A DNA stretch of 64,000 nucleotides, taken from Auanema rhodensis. Its lineage: Eukaryota > Nematoda > Chromadorea > Rhabditida > Rhabditidae. The stretch's first letter is position 1, and the number at the start of each line of letters is the position of its first letter. A program made the translations under genes and the position numbers. The notes beneath the pieces are model-generated. The model did no database searches. It saw nothing but the letters and a program-made list of their open reading frames with translations, and was not told the origin of the DNA. Below are positions 44,287-57,800 of this stretch, one piece after another. The stretch covers positions 8,494,001 through 8,558,000 of the forward strand of contig OZ059895.1 of the NCBI GenBank assembly GCA_964057225.1, read 5' to 3'.

Positions 44287-45967
44287 ATGTTGCCTTAAGA
44301 ATATTCATAATCAATTAATATTCTTTCATCAGTACATATATTTTTCTTTGCCAAATTTAGGCTTTATCACGTTTTTTAACTAATCATCATTCAAAGCCTT
44401 TACTTCTATCACTCTTGCCTCCTTTTTCTCTGCTAATTAGGCTGCCGATGGTTTATAACATCTGTGATATTTGTTTTTTTATCTTTGTTTTCTGTTTTCT
44501 TCTCGTTATTTTTTCATTATTGAAGCTTTATTTCATGTATTATCTCCTCAGTGCCTAACACTGTTTAAACTTAAGTTTGGTAGGCTTTACTTTCCAAGCT
44601 TATATCAGGTTTTTTTTGTTCTCATATGATGTCAATCAAAAGAAGTTATACTTTCTTAAATCTTGACTAAAACAACATAATCTATATATTCTAGTATCAA
44701 ATTGTATTTATTACACGGGTTCCTGTATCCGAATTATAGATTTTTATGAAATTCATTTTTTATTTCTCCTTGTATAAATTTTTTTCTGTTGTTCAATGTT
44801 TTTTCTTCAAATTTTAAAGATGAAAGGTTAAAAATATTTGGAAACAAATGATTCTTCATTATGAAAGTTTCAATATTTCACTTATAAAAATCGTATAGTT
44901 TCTCGAGAACCTGTTTTCGGTACACTTTTCCAGAATTCGGTATCATTCATTTCTTCGGAGTTTCGTCATTTTTTTTAAAAAATCAACATCAAAACACAAT
45001 TTGGATATGTTACATATGATATTAATTATAAATATTTATCTTTAATTAAATTTCAAATTTCATTAGAAATAATTAAAATTTAAGATGGTTTCAAGCTTTT
45101 TTGAATAATTATAGCATCGTGCACGAGGTAGCTTGATGATAATTAATGGGTCAATTAATTGATAACCGGCTTATCCATTGTTTCTTCTTGTTGTCCGGTT
45201 CTTCATATCCACGAAAATCTCGTAGTATTCGCTTATCAGGCTATTTCTTTCAAGTCGGCAGGCCGAAGACAGATGCTGGTATGATGATACCAAGTTTTTG
45301 ATTATGATTTTCTTGATTTTAACAGACTTTCACTACGTTGAAAGATGAACTGTTAGCTTGAATTTCGATTGAAGGGAAAGAAAAGTGAAGGGCAAGATCT
45401 CGGCGCACGATCAGGTTAGTGCGAATATAGCTTCATGTTCAGTGCAGATTTGATAACTGAACTTCAAGAAAACGTGTTCCTGAGCTTACTAAGGTCCGGA
45501 AATTATGGTTTTTATAAGATTCTTAATCAATCCTTAAGCTCATATATCCTTGAAAAATGAAAGCAAATTTTCTTTTCAATTTTATTCCTCCGCCTTTCAT
45601 AGCCTTCTTCCTGCATGTCATTTCGCTCATTCATTCACTTTATCGCCTATCCGTCTCCCTTGTTCTCACTTTTCATTATCGTTTTCAATAAACTTTTGTC
45701 TGATAATCATGATCCTCCTTCAAGATTTCAGTCTTGTTTTCCCACTCAATGTTTCAACTATTTCGCTTTCGGTCACCTCCCCCCCCCCCTTCTTCACTCC
45801 CTTAGTAACAATCATTATCCAGTCGAGATTAGCGGTCTTCTCCTGGTGGCTAGGAGCTTATTCCCTTAAGTCTCATGTTATTTCTATTAATCTTAAAATC
45901 TTAATTAATTTATCTTTGTGTTTATTTCATTATATTTCATTATATTTTAGCAATTTGTGTTAAAATC
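44287..45967. other. Intergenic region before the cysteine-rich precursor gene
   Basis: No supported gene. Holds the kinase 3'UTR, T-rich sequence, a less AT-rich patch near 45110-45440 that may be promoter or leader, a run of 12 C at 45778-45789, and a TATTTTAG acceptor ending at 45950, 17 bases before the next start codon. Confidence 0.5.
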
Positions 45968-48900
45968 ATGACATTCGGGTGGGCTCTTCTGCTCACCCTG
46001 CTACCATTGGCAATCATTGCCAATGAGCAGTTTCCTGATGATCATACAGATTTAGTATTTGAAAATAAAGGTAAAATCTATATATATACTATACATATAG
46101 TTAAATATATTTTATAATTTAAGTTAAATATGAAAGTCATTTACAATCATTTGATACTCCTCTTCATTTTATTGCTGCAAATGAAACCAATTTAGTTCCT
46201 TTAACTATTAGGTAATTATTATTTTTATTTTGTTTTTTATTTTATTTTTAAATTCTTAGAAATGCTCGACGTAAACGTTGTTCTTGTGGATGTTCTGGTT
46301 GTGATATATTCCCTAGTAGAACATGTTGTACAAGTTGTAAGTTATTGTATCTTGAAACTGTATAATCAATGGTTAACCTCTCTTTAGCTTGCTGCTCATC
46401 AGAGCCGCTGCCATTAGCTTGTTGCCCTCCACCACCTCCACCTAAACCTTGCTGTCAACCTGCATTTGGACCATGCTGTCCAGCAACTCCTCAATGTTGT
46501 CCTCGTCCTTGTTGTCGGTATGATTCTTAGACACGACTACGGTATGAAATATTTTGTTTTAGTGGACGTCGTCCTGAGTATGAAGAGTATGAAGATATTG
46601 AAGAAGAGATTCAACGACCATCAGGTGAAGGTCCACCAGCTCCAACTAGTTCTCCGCGTAGTTGCTGTCCTCCAGCTGTTCCTCCTTCTCCTCCTCCACC
46701 ACCTCCTCCACCTCCACCACCACCAGAGCCACCAGTTCAGTGTTGTGGTGGCCAAAAAGAGCCTCGAACTGGATGTCAAAATAAGAATGGATGCCAAGGA
46801 GGAGGTAAAACTTTTTTTTTTTCATTAAAGCAAAATAATAATTATTGTAGATTGTGGATGTGGCCGTCCATGCTGTTACTATAGAAATCCATCATGCTGT
46901 GATCAAATAACAGGAATTCAGAAGCCATGTTGTCCTCCAGATCCACCCCCACTTCCACCTCTACCATGTTGTCCAGAGATTGCTCTTCCCCAAATAGGAT
47001 GTTTGGCTACTGTTCCACCTTGCCTAAGGTACATAAATATCCTATAATATATATTTTATTATAATTCTTATAATTATATAGAGCTTGTCCCACTTGTCCA
47101 TGCCGTAAGCGTTTGATGCTGGGAGCTCGTTCAAAGCGTGATTCTAATCTTCATTGTCAGCCACGTGAGTTACATTAGAATATATTAAGTAATAGTTAAT
47201 TTCACGTAATTTAAATTATAATTTTTTTTTTTCAAAACAATTACAAAACGGTTGATTTTTATTAAAATTATATTTTATTATTAATAATAATATAATATTT
47301 CAGATATAACTAAAATATATAAGAAGGTTTATGTTAAAGCAGCTGGAGCTAAGACTGCTCTGCCATCTGTACATACAGAACAACATACACCTACAGTATG
47401 AATATTTTATTTTTTTAATTATAGTTAATTATACTTTTATAGTTTGATGTACCACGAGCTGGACGTTTATATGAAGAACATAGAGCTCATCGTGTTAAAC
47501 GAGCAGGATGTGGTGTTTGCATAAATGGAAAACGAATTCTTAAACGAGCAAAACGATCATTAGATTGTGTTAGGTAATTTACTATATAATATATTAAGCT
47601 ATAACTATAATATATAATTATTTAGATGTTCTTATTTACAACCACAATATTCTGAGAATAATCCTCTACTTCCTGATAGAAGTCCAACATCTCCAGTTGG
47701 TGTACCACTTAAACGTGAAAAACGTGATACAGTAATAGACTTTATTCTTTAATTTATATATTTTATATAATATATTTAGTGTTTACCACATCCACAATGT
47801 ATGTTACAAACACGTCGTTATAAAAGAAATTTGTTGGGATCTCAATACTGTGAGCCATGTCAAGGATACTATGGACGTAAGAAACGTGAAGCAGAAATTG
47901 ATGTTTGTAAAAAGTTATGAAAACAAATAATTTCTAAATCTATTCAGCAATGTCATAGAGAACGTCAAAAGAGAGATACTACTTGTGAAGTAGATGAATT
48001 CATGGTAAATCGTATGAAACGTCAAGCATACAACCCACAAGGATTATTAGATATCGTTAAAGTATTATCAAAGACAGTAGCATCTGAAGGTATAATTTCA
48101 TAAAATATAATATCTATAATCATATATTTCTATTACAGGGGCAAGTGGATGTATGAAGTTCCCAGCATGTGTTTTAGCTCAAAAACGTAGAAGAAAGCGT
48201 CATGTTGAACGTGTTGAACAATATCATAAAGTAATCTATAATTATTATAATTATAATTAATTATAATATTATAATTCTAGTCTGTACGAGAATATCAACA
48301 AGCTCTTGAAGATCATAAAGTATTAGTAGAAGAACATGCAAGAGTGAAAAGACAATTTTTCGCTCCTGATAATGCTGGAGGATGTGTTCCATGTCCAGCA
48401 TGGGTTACAATGGCATTGGCTAGCAGAAAGAAGCGTGATGATAGCGAGGTAATTCGATTTACAAGTTGCTTCACTGATATCATATGATTATAGGAAAGAC
48501 ATATGACTCTAAAAGAAGCAATTTCTGATATTCGTCGACATAAAGGCTATGAAAGAGGATTTGGAGTGCGTTTCATTCGAGTAAAATAAAATTTAAAAAA
48601 ATTATTTAAGAATAATGATGAATCACCACGTCGAAGACAACGTTGCGATCAAACAGAAGATTGTTTGAATGAAGTTGAATATGCTATATTCCAAAAAGTT
48701 TATCATAAAAGAACTAAAAGAGATGTAAATAACAAATATTATATTTATAAATAATCTATAATTATTCTGATTATAGGCTGTATTCAGAAGAAAGAAATGT
48801 GAACGATGTGGTTCTGGTTTTAATGGTCGACGTACTAAAAGAGCTTTTGGTGGTCCTCTTATTAATGCATCTGAGGTATTATACTATATTCTATTATATA

Positions 48901-49166
48901 GTTATATAATTAATAATTAATATATTATATATTCATTTTCTTTTTTTTCAGCAAAACTGTATGGCATTCCCACAATGTAGACATCGTGTAAAACGAAATC
49001 TTTTTGTAAATAATTTTTATTAATTATATTTAATTCTTAATTATGCTATTTATAGGAAGATTGTAATGTATGTACTGCACAGTTGGATGGTCTTCGTCGA
49101 CGTAGAAAACGTAACTTTGTTGGAGGTCCAGTTCAATGTTATCCTTGTCCAGGAACTGGCAAATAA
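45968..49166 (+). CDS. Secreted Cys-rich, multi-dibasic precursor protein (unrecognised)
   Basis: I do not recognise this gene. The start follows an acceptor by 17 bases and gives a signal peptide (MTFGWALLLTLLPLAIIA). After a short acidic region comes NARRKRCSCGCSGC, then a Cys/Pro region (ACCPPPPPPPKPCC, PPSPPPPPPPPPPPPEPP, CCPPDPPPLPPLPCC). From about 47090 to the end the protein repeats one plan: a cysteine pair, a 10-40 residue stretch, then a basic KR-type site. Pairs seen include CGVC, CVRC, CLPHPQC, CEPC, CMKFPAC, CVPC, CDQTEDC, CERC, CMAFPQC, CNVC and CYPC. Basic sites include RVKR, RAKR, REKR, RYKR, RKKR, RMKR, RRKR, RTKR and RRRRKR. This is what a precursor cut repeatedly by a furin/Kex2-type convertase (BLI-4, KPC-1) would look like. 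Roughly 20 short-intron exons keep one open frame. Function unknown; cuticle, extracellular matrix or peptide-precursor roles are possible. Confidence 0.8.
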
Positions 49167-50807
49167 CTATATGATATCATTGAATCTCAAAGAATTAGTG
49201 CAATTAATTAATTAAAATATTTAAATAATATATAATAATATATTATATAAATATATATATATATAGATATTAATGAAATTAATAAATATAATAAATGTTT
49301 TATAAGATTTTATATCAAAAGGCTGCTGTTTCAATGATGAAAACTGAGAACAATACTCATTTTTGATGATTTTAAATTTAAAAAAAAAATAAGAAAAGAA
49401 TAATATTTTCTATTTATTATATAAAATACAATAATTTAACAAATTGACAATATAACATATTACATATAATTTCATTTAATTTTTCATTTTTACAATAAAA
49501 TAAAGAAAAAAATGAAACAAAGAGAGCCGTGAACACATACAGACGACAACAACAAAAAAAGTTGAAGCTTGATGTATTGGTCAATATATTGGTATGTATC
49601 TTCATTCTATTTGATGGATCAACGATAAACGATATTTGAAGATAAAACAAAGTATTTTATATATTATATGATTATATAAACTATAATATATAATATAATT
49701 TGAAAAGATGATCAAATGGGGAGGGAAGGGTGAAGGGACACGTAACGAACATTGCTTGCGCACTTAATTATATATTATGCGCCATCACAGATAAAGTGTA
49801 ATTTTCAATATTTTTTAGGGGATTTATAGTTTCTAATTAATATATAATACATTATATATGAAACAAACAGCGGGGATGTGACTGAGAGCAAATAGAGAAG
49901 GGTTATATCATATGATGATGATGATGATGATGATGTTGATGATAATGCTGAGTTGGAGAAAGGGTTGTGACAAAACGAATTTTGAAGAACTCAATGACGA
50001 ATGTAGTCTCACAGGCTCATGGATCACAGAACGGAACGATACGTATGGGTTTCATGACAAGTTGAGAAGACGAAGTGAGAAATCATAGCTAGAGCTGGAG
50101 ATGTTGTAGCTTCTTCAAGTTCATGGAACAGTTTACTACCTGCTACATGAATATTGATGATGTATACAGTCTTCATTGATCAGAAACAAAATCTCTTTGG
50201 ATTTTCGATTGACTGGCAAGAAAGAGAAAATAGATACTTGGGTTGAAGTCTGTTGACAAGAAAACAGTAAAAGATGATGACGAGGTGAATGATTGAAACC
50301 ATAAAATGAATTATCTAAACAATTCTATGGTTATATGTATAAATATAATTATTAATAAAAATTGAAATAGCAAAATGCGGATGAAATGAAATGAAAAGAC
50401 ATAGTATGTTTCTGATTTAATTCTAAAATTGGATAATAGGAGGGGAGGAGGGATGGAAAGAAGTTAAAAGACATTCCAATTATCACACAAGGATTTATAA
50501 TCACACGATTGATATATAAATATATATATTTAGATATATATAGATATATAGATAAATTTAATTAAATTTTTTCTATTTCGGATTCATAAAATCCATTTTT
50601 TAAATTCTAAGCATCAAGGCATTTTGGAAGAGATAGGATGAACACAGAGTTAAGACTGATTCAAACTTGAGGACAATCATCAGTCATATACATAGGAATG
50701 AAATGAAATTGGTGGCAGTAAGGAGGAAAAGCTTAAGCTTTTACATATGACTTTCTCAATGTTTTAAATGAAATGTCAAATACTAATAAACAAATAAATC
50801 AATCTAT
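49167..50807. other. Convergent 3' flanks of the Cys-rich gene and the ESRP gene
   Basis: 1.6 kb between two convergent genes. Very AT-rich, with TA runs near 49240-49265 and a (GAT)n stretch at about 49914-49937. No supported gene. The right part is likely ESRP 3'UTR on the minus strand. Confidence 0.5.
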
Positions 50808-53800
50808 TCATGATTGAATTACTGTATACATTGGTGGAATAGATAATTGCATTTGAGTGGGAACAAAGTGAGGATTAAGAGGAACCTGAAAAAATAATTT
50901 TTTTATTATAAATTAATTATAAAAATTATAATATTACCTTGGAAAGGAACTGTGGCTCCATTTGAACAACCTGTGGGTCTGTAGGAGTTCGAGATCTTAG
51001 AGTTATTACAGCTTCACCAGGAATGCTACCAGTAGCAAGTCGAGTAAATGCGACCTGAAGAATATCATTGTTAGGTTAACTATATAATTCATACCCAATA
51101 ATTAACTTACGTTTTCAACAACAACGTTCTCAGTTTGGAATTGAGCTATGAGTTCAGTAACACCAACATTTGGTGCGATACCGTATACAACATATTGATG
51201 TAACTGTCCTGGTAACATCATGTTGGGTGAAACTGGTGGTGATGGATATGGCCAGAATACTGGAGGAGCCTGCATGGGCATCATCGGTGGTAGTCCGGGT
51301 ACGAATGCTGTTCGTTGAGGAATAATTGATGGGATGGGGGCTACACTCGGAGGATGAGGACCAGGATGAGCCATCACCAAGTGCATATCATCAGGTGAAC
51401 ATTGGAAGACCTAAAGAAAATTAAATCATTATTTAATTCATTTTAGAAAGAAATCTACCTCAATATATCTTTGCTTCTTTCCTATAACCATAAACTTATT
51501 ATGAGAAGCAGCTGCAGCAGATGAAGCAGCTTGTTCACTAGTCATCTGGATAAAACATTCACCAGAAGGATGTCCTTGACTGTTAAAGACCATATGAACA
51601 CCTTGGAATTCAATGCTACGAGCATTTTCTCCCAAGAATTCAACAACCTAAGCAGATAAAATCTTACTAAGCCGATTAAAAATCGAAAACAAACCTGTGG
51701 AACACGAGCTTCATATGGTAGACCACGTAAACGAATACAATCCCTTTTACCAGTAGAAATATTTGTCTGTTCTCCAGAACGTTTCACAACCTGAAATTAA
51801 ATTTTTAAATTAATTTTCTCTTTTCATATTTCAAATGATATTCATGTAATTATTTAATTTGAATGTGTATAATCTCCAGTCTTATAAAAAAATTCAAATA
51901 GGTCTCAAATTTCAAATTTCTTTCTTCAATATCCGGAAAAAAGATTCAGTTTTTCCGATGTATTTCATAAAATATCGAGAATTTTCTGGAGATGATTCAA
52001 GTGCAGGTGTTTTCAACACTATTATGTTCATATATAAGTTATATATACATATATACTCATGGATATGTATTAAATAGCTATATATATACAGATTATATAG
52101 AAAATAATACATTTATATCCTCTAAAATAATATTTGAAGTTAAAGAGGATAAACTCTTTTAATAAGTGTTAAATCAACTCATTTTGTTCAAATATTATAT
52201 TAACTATTCTGTTATAATTATTAATGATATATTACTAAAAAAGTAGACAATCTACTGATAATTGTTGGATTTGAAAGAGATAACCCTCAACTAACTAACC
52301 AACTACATATTTTAAAAAAACTATCACATAGATTAAATAATGAACTTTGATTTAATTTAATTAAACAAATAATTTATTAAATTATTCCTTTAATAACTAA
52401 AATAAATATATTAATTAATATTATGTTAACTCTTATTCTTTATATACTTATGCTTATAAACAATCAGTTGATACAAAAGGCAAATGAGTTGAAAGGCTAA
52501 GCGCTATGATCCAACTGATCAAACATAGACATCTGATAGGTCGAAATCAGCTCCCAAAACGTACACAAGTGACATATTAATGGCATATGGCCTACTTGTG
52601 TCCCTTCACCACACTACTCTACACTTCAAATCTTTTTCTCTCATTTTGACGTCGGCTTTTCTCTCATTTCAATGATCGTGTCAACCAAAATTTGTCATAT
52701 GAAATATTTGTCTATGTATATGAACTATAGAATAAATATATAATCAAAAACTATATAATTTATATGAATAGAATATATATATAGGAAGATTATTTTAATA
52801 AATTAATATATTTTTATATTAATGATTGAAATTTTAAAACTTAAAGAATTAAGTCTCACCACGAATTTCAATATGAATATCTATTCAGAATATATTCAAT
52901 GTTTATCATAAATATTCAATTTAACTTATAAAAATTATAATTATGACAAAAACATATTTAAATTACCTGTTGAACTTCGGCACTAGTACTGCGGAAGAGC
53001 TCAATGTATCGGTTTCCAATAGTTTGTCGATGTTTTGACAAGGCTTCTGTACCCTTTTCTTCGTCAGCGAATTGAACAAAAGCATCTCCTGAATTTTAAA
53101 AACTTTACAAGATTATTTAAAAATAAATTCTTGAATTGATGTCAAGTTCATGCCAATCGAAACCATTTCATAAACTTAAAAACGGCTCGACATGGTTCTA
53201 TTTCGATTCGTTGCTAATTGTGTCACATAAAGCAAGATTGGTGTTCGAAATGAACTAAAAAGAAAAAAAAGATCAAACCTGTTGGTCTGCCATCTGGTCG
53301 AGTAACAAATAGTACTTGATCCATCATCTCACAAGGATTTGGTTCACGAGCGAAAAAGTCTCTCTGAAATATAAAAAGATTAATTAATTCGTTATAAGTT
53401 ATATACTATAAATACTTAATTACATTACATCATTTCCTCATTACTAGCAATTGGTTTATTTGGATCAAATCAATTGAAAAAGCGAATGAACAACATTACT
53501 TCATTCATGATAGAATGACCCCATATGAATCTTATCTTTTCAATCATCAATGCTTCATTTTCAATCAGTTTCATTTATCCATTGGATACGAGCTTCCGGA
53601 AAGTAAGCGGAAACAAAAGAAAAATAGAAATTTGGAGCATGTCACGTGGATAGAAAAAGTATGTGGACTTGAAAACAAACAAGTAGTATCAGCAAGCATC
53701 ATATCGCAAATCAGATTCAGAATACAGCTGATCAAATGACTTTAATATATGTTGATTGTGCCTATATTTAAGCGTTTACAAACATAATCTATTACCTTAA

Positions 53801-54766
53801 CTCTTTCTAAAACAAAGAATACAAGTTTAATATCGAAAGAGAGGAAAAGAACGAAAGAGAAGAAGAGAGTCTATATGAGGTGGCTGAATAAACCTATTCA
53901 TCATTTTTTTGTAAATTTTATATAAATAGTATATATATATAGTATAGTATATAGAGAGATCATTGCATTTGTTCTCAAAATGAACTGAAATTTATGAAAA
54001 ATTTGAAAAATTGTTGAAAAACCAACACTAAAATCTTCCAATGTATAAATAATAAAAAGATTAATATTAAATATGAAAATATATTAACTAATATTTAATA
54101 AATCATAACTATGATAATCAATAACTCTTAAGCTATATGTATATATACAAATAATATTTTTCTATTTTTTAATTTTTCAGGAAAAAATACAATATTTTCG
54201 AGAATTTCAATATATACAATGTATATTTCTTTTTTCTTTTTATAAATATAATATTAGAAATACGTACATGTATGTACGTACAATATTCTTCGTACCATAG
54301 ATGGTATCATGATGATGATGATGATGATCATCATCATCATCATCATCCACGTCATCATATACATGAAATCATCAATGTATCTTTTTGTATGAAGAAGATG
54401 ATAACTCTCTTTCTATATTTCTTTTATTTCTTATAGAAAAGAAACAAAAAAAATTATAAAAATTAAAGACAAAAGTTCATAATATCATTCATTTTAATAT
54501 TATAATATTCTATATAGAATAAATGAATATGGGAATTTCAATAACTGAAGGACTTTTTTTTTCTTTTCAAATTCTATTGAAATCAAGTACCTCTTATGCT
54601 CAAAGAATAAGTTCAAAAATATTCGTCTACTATATATTATTAGATTAAATTATGAAAAAAAAAAGAAGAAAAAAAAGATTTAAATAAATTTGAAAAAATA
54701 TTTTGAATTTAAGAGAATACTTGTAATAGATTATGATGTCATATATGTATATATTTATCATATTCT

Positions 54767-54808
<42 letters not shown>

Positions 54809-57800
54809 TATTATAATATAATTATAATTATAAATATTATAATAAATAAATTAAATTACTCACGATTTGTTGCTCAGTACATTCATAAGGCAGACCGCGC
54901 ATGCGAACGAACATCGCTGCACCAGTTGAGACGAAGTTAACTGCTTCGTAAGAAGATCCTACAAATGAAATTTTAAATAAAATAATAATATTATATAAAA
55001 TATATTTTGATAATTAAATTAAAATTCTAATTATTCAAAAGAATAAAAAGAATATAAAGGAGTATAAAGAGATATAGAAGAAGTATGTAAAATCATTCTT
55101 ATATTGATTTAAATATTTTAACTATACATAAATATACTGATGAACAAAAAAATGAAAGACAAAATCAAAATGGGTTATCATTTCAGATCACAGATTGACA
55201 TTTAGCTGTCACTTTTTCAATTCTCGAGCTATATTGTTTCGACCATAGTATTGTTGGGAAAACAACGATTTAACATGGAGTCAATTGCTTTAGATTTGTA
55301 TCAGTAAAATGGATTAAAAAGCAAATTTTTATGAAAAAAAAACAGTTAAACTTGATGTATTCAGTTGTTTTTAATCGTTTATAAACCTTTTTTTCGATTT
55401 TTTTGTTATGAAAATGAGTTAAATTTGATTGAAAACTGCATGAGTTGGTCTACAATTTCAAACCATGATTGGCCTGATATGGATATTAGCAGAGAGACAA
55501 GGTCAATTGCTATCATTCTTATCATTGCATTTCAATTTTACTGAATTTATGAAAAGAATGACTGCTATTGATTAGACAAGTAGTAATATGGAAGATATAC
55601 AGATTTTATATATAAATATATAAAGAAAATATAAATAAATTGCAAAAATATTGTAGTTAATACGTTTTTAAATGGTAACAGAGAGAGAGAGAGAGAGAGA
55701 GAGAAAGAGTGAGAGCTTGGAAAGTTAATACCATTCTTCATACTTTAATTATATTAAATATAATAATATTAATATTACCTTGAGAATTATTGGTCATACT
55801 GTACTTTATAAGCTCAAGCTGGAATCTAGTAATGAATCTAGTGGATTTGAATCAGGAAAGACCGAACAGAAGCGATGAGTGCCTACGTGGAGAACAGATA
55901 GGGAGGGCGAGAAAGATGCGTGGGGGAGGGGACTGAATAGACTTTCCATATACCATATATGGGGTATCGGCCTCTTTCTCTCTCATACAGAAGAGGATAT
56001 ATCATACAAACACAATATATTCTCTATGAAAGCTGACTATACAGGAAGAGAAAACCAATTTGAAATAGTATGAGATTAAATCATACAAGTAAAAAGAGAG
56101 AATAGAGATGAAGAAGAGAGATAGAAGATAGATAAAGAGAGAAAGAGAGAGAGAGAGAAAAAAAGAAATGGTATGGAGGAAATACAACACACGACGAGAC
56201 AAAGGATCATACACGCCTCGCCATCCTGCATCATCAGCATCATATACACCGCCAGATACAAATAGCAGGATGTTTCATTTTCATTAAAAGCGTATACATC
56301 ATAGTTACAAGTTTGATTAAGTTCTTAATCAAAAGCTTGATTATATATGTTTTCATACATAGCTGGAAAGCATGTTTTTCGAAAACTCAAACAGCTAACA
56401 ACTAGAAAATGGATCTTGAACAATGGGGGTGGTCTACAAGAGTATTCGGCCTTTATAGAATGCCACGACATACATTTGAGCGGCGTTGTGGTTGTTAACG
56501 ATAGTGACGATTGAGACGACAAATACTGAGAAAATCTGTTCAATTTAATAGCTGTAATAATCATAAAAAAAACATTTGAAATAGGATTTTGAAAACTCTT
56601 AACATGAAGCAAAACTATGAATACGGAAAAGCATGCTTGATGAGTTTTATTTCAAGTTACTATGAGCATACTGGCTTGATGTGAAAGAGCTTAGATTATT
56701 CGAGGAATATCTGACAACGTCGACACTATGTGAGCGAGTTTAGACTTTAGTTTCATGATGTGCTAGTTCGTTGGCTGACTCGAGAAGAAGAAAAGAGACT
56801 AGATGGATGAATGAATGGAGTAGATGGATGAATAGATGGATGGATGAACAGGACGACAAGCAGCATAATAAAAAAACAAAAAAACCTTTAATGGTAATGA
56901 TGGAAATGAGCCGGATTACCGAAAAATCGTATTGGAAAAGATGAAAACAGTGTATTGTACAAATGTCATTTGATATGCCACCGAACAAGTTGTTGAAAAA
57001 AATTTCAAAAAAGTGATGAAAGGGTAGATGTAAATGCGAAAGCAGGAGAAAGAGGAGGAGAAAGAGAAGGAGGAGGAGGAGAAGGAGGAGGTTTTTGGTA
57101 GAAGGATTTGTATGTGCATATGCGTGTAAGGACGAAATATTCAAAGATTTTATGAAATTGATGGTTTAAGAGGTTATGGAAGTGTTTAAGCTGGAAAAGA
57201 AATGTCTAGTACCCATGGTGACAAGATTGAGTCAACTAGAAAGTAGATGAAAAAGATGATGAAGATGTGAATGTTGACCATAACGACATGACTAGGAAAG
57301 AGAAAGCATGAAAAGGCAAAGGCAGAAGAACAATGTGGGGCCGTTTACATTAACTATTCAAGGCTCTGACTACACTTTTCAATGAAATGAGGCTAAAAGT
57401 GACAGATTAGTGAAGAAATAAGAGAAATAAATACTTCTTTTCAATTCTTTTCGAGGTGTTCTTTATTGAATGAACAGGTCAAACATACGACTATAGTTAT
57501 AGTTATAACTAAAATATTGAAAAAAAAGAAGAATAATGAAAACTATAAAGAAATATTATTGATAAATATCTTTAAATACATATAATATATATTTTTTTTT
57601 TTGAGAAAAAAAAACATGAAATGGTTAGAGTTGTGGTTGTATAAGAAATAAAAAAAATATATGAAATTCAACCAGATGTGCCGTAAACTCCTCAGCTGTA
57701 CATGTTTTTGTCATGACGAAACTAAACCATTTTCATTTTCTTGTCGTCGTCGTCGTCTTGCATTTCATCTCATAGCTACAGCACGGCAACCACAGACATG

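Noticed and set aside
45550-45963. 137-codon open frame upstream of the Cys-rich gene
   Set aside because: Hydrophobic, low-complexity translation of T/C-rich DNA; it overlaps the acceptor and leader of the real gene.
46466-46828. 120-codon Val/Leu/His-rich frame
   Set aside because: Shadow frame of the Cys/Pro-rich coding exons.
56740-57144. 134-codon minus-strand frame rich in Leu and Ser
   Set aside because: It reads GA-rich simple sequence in the ESRP intron on the CT side; no domain.
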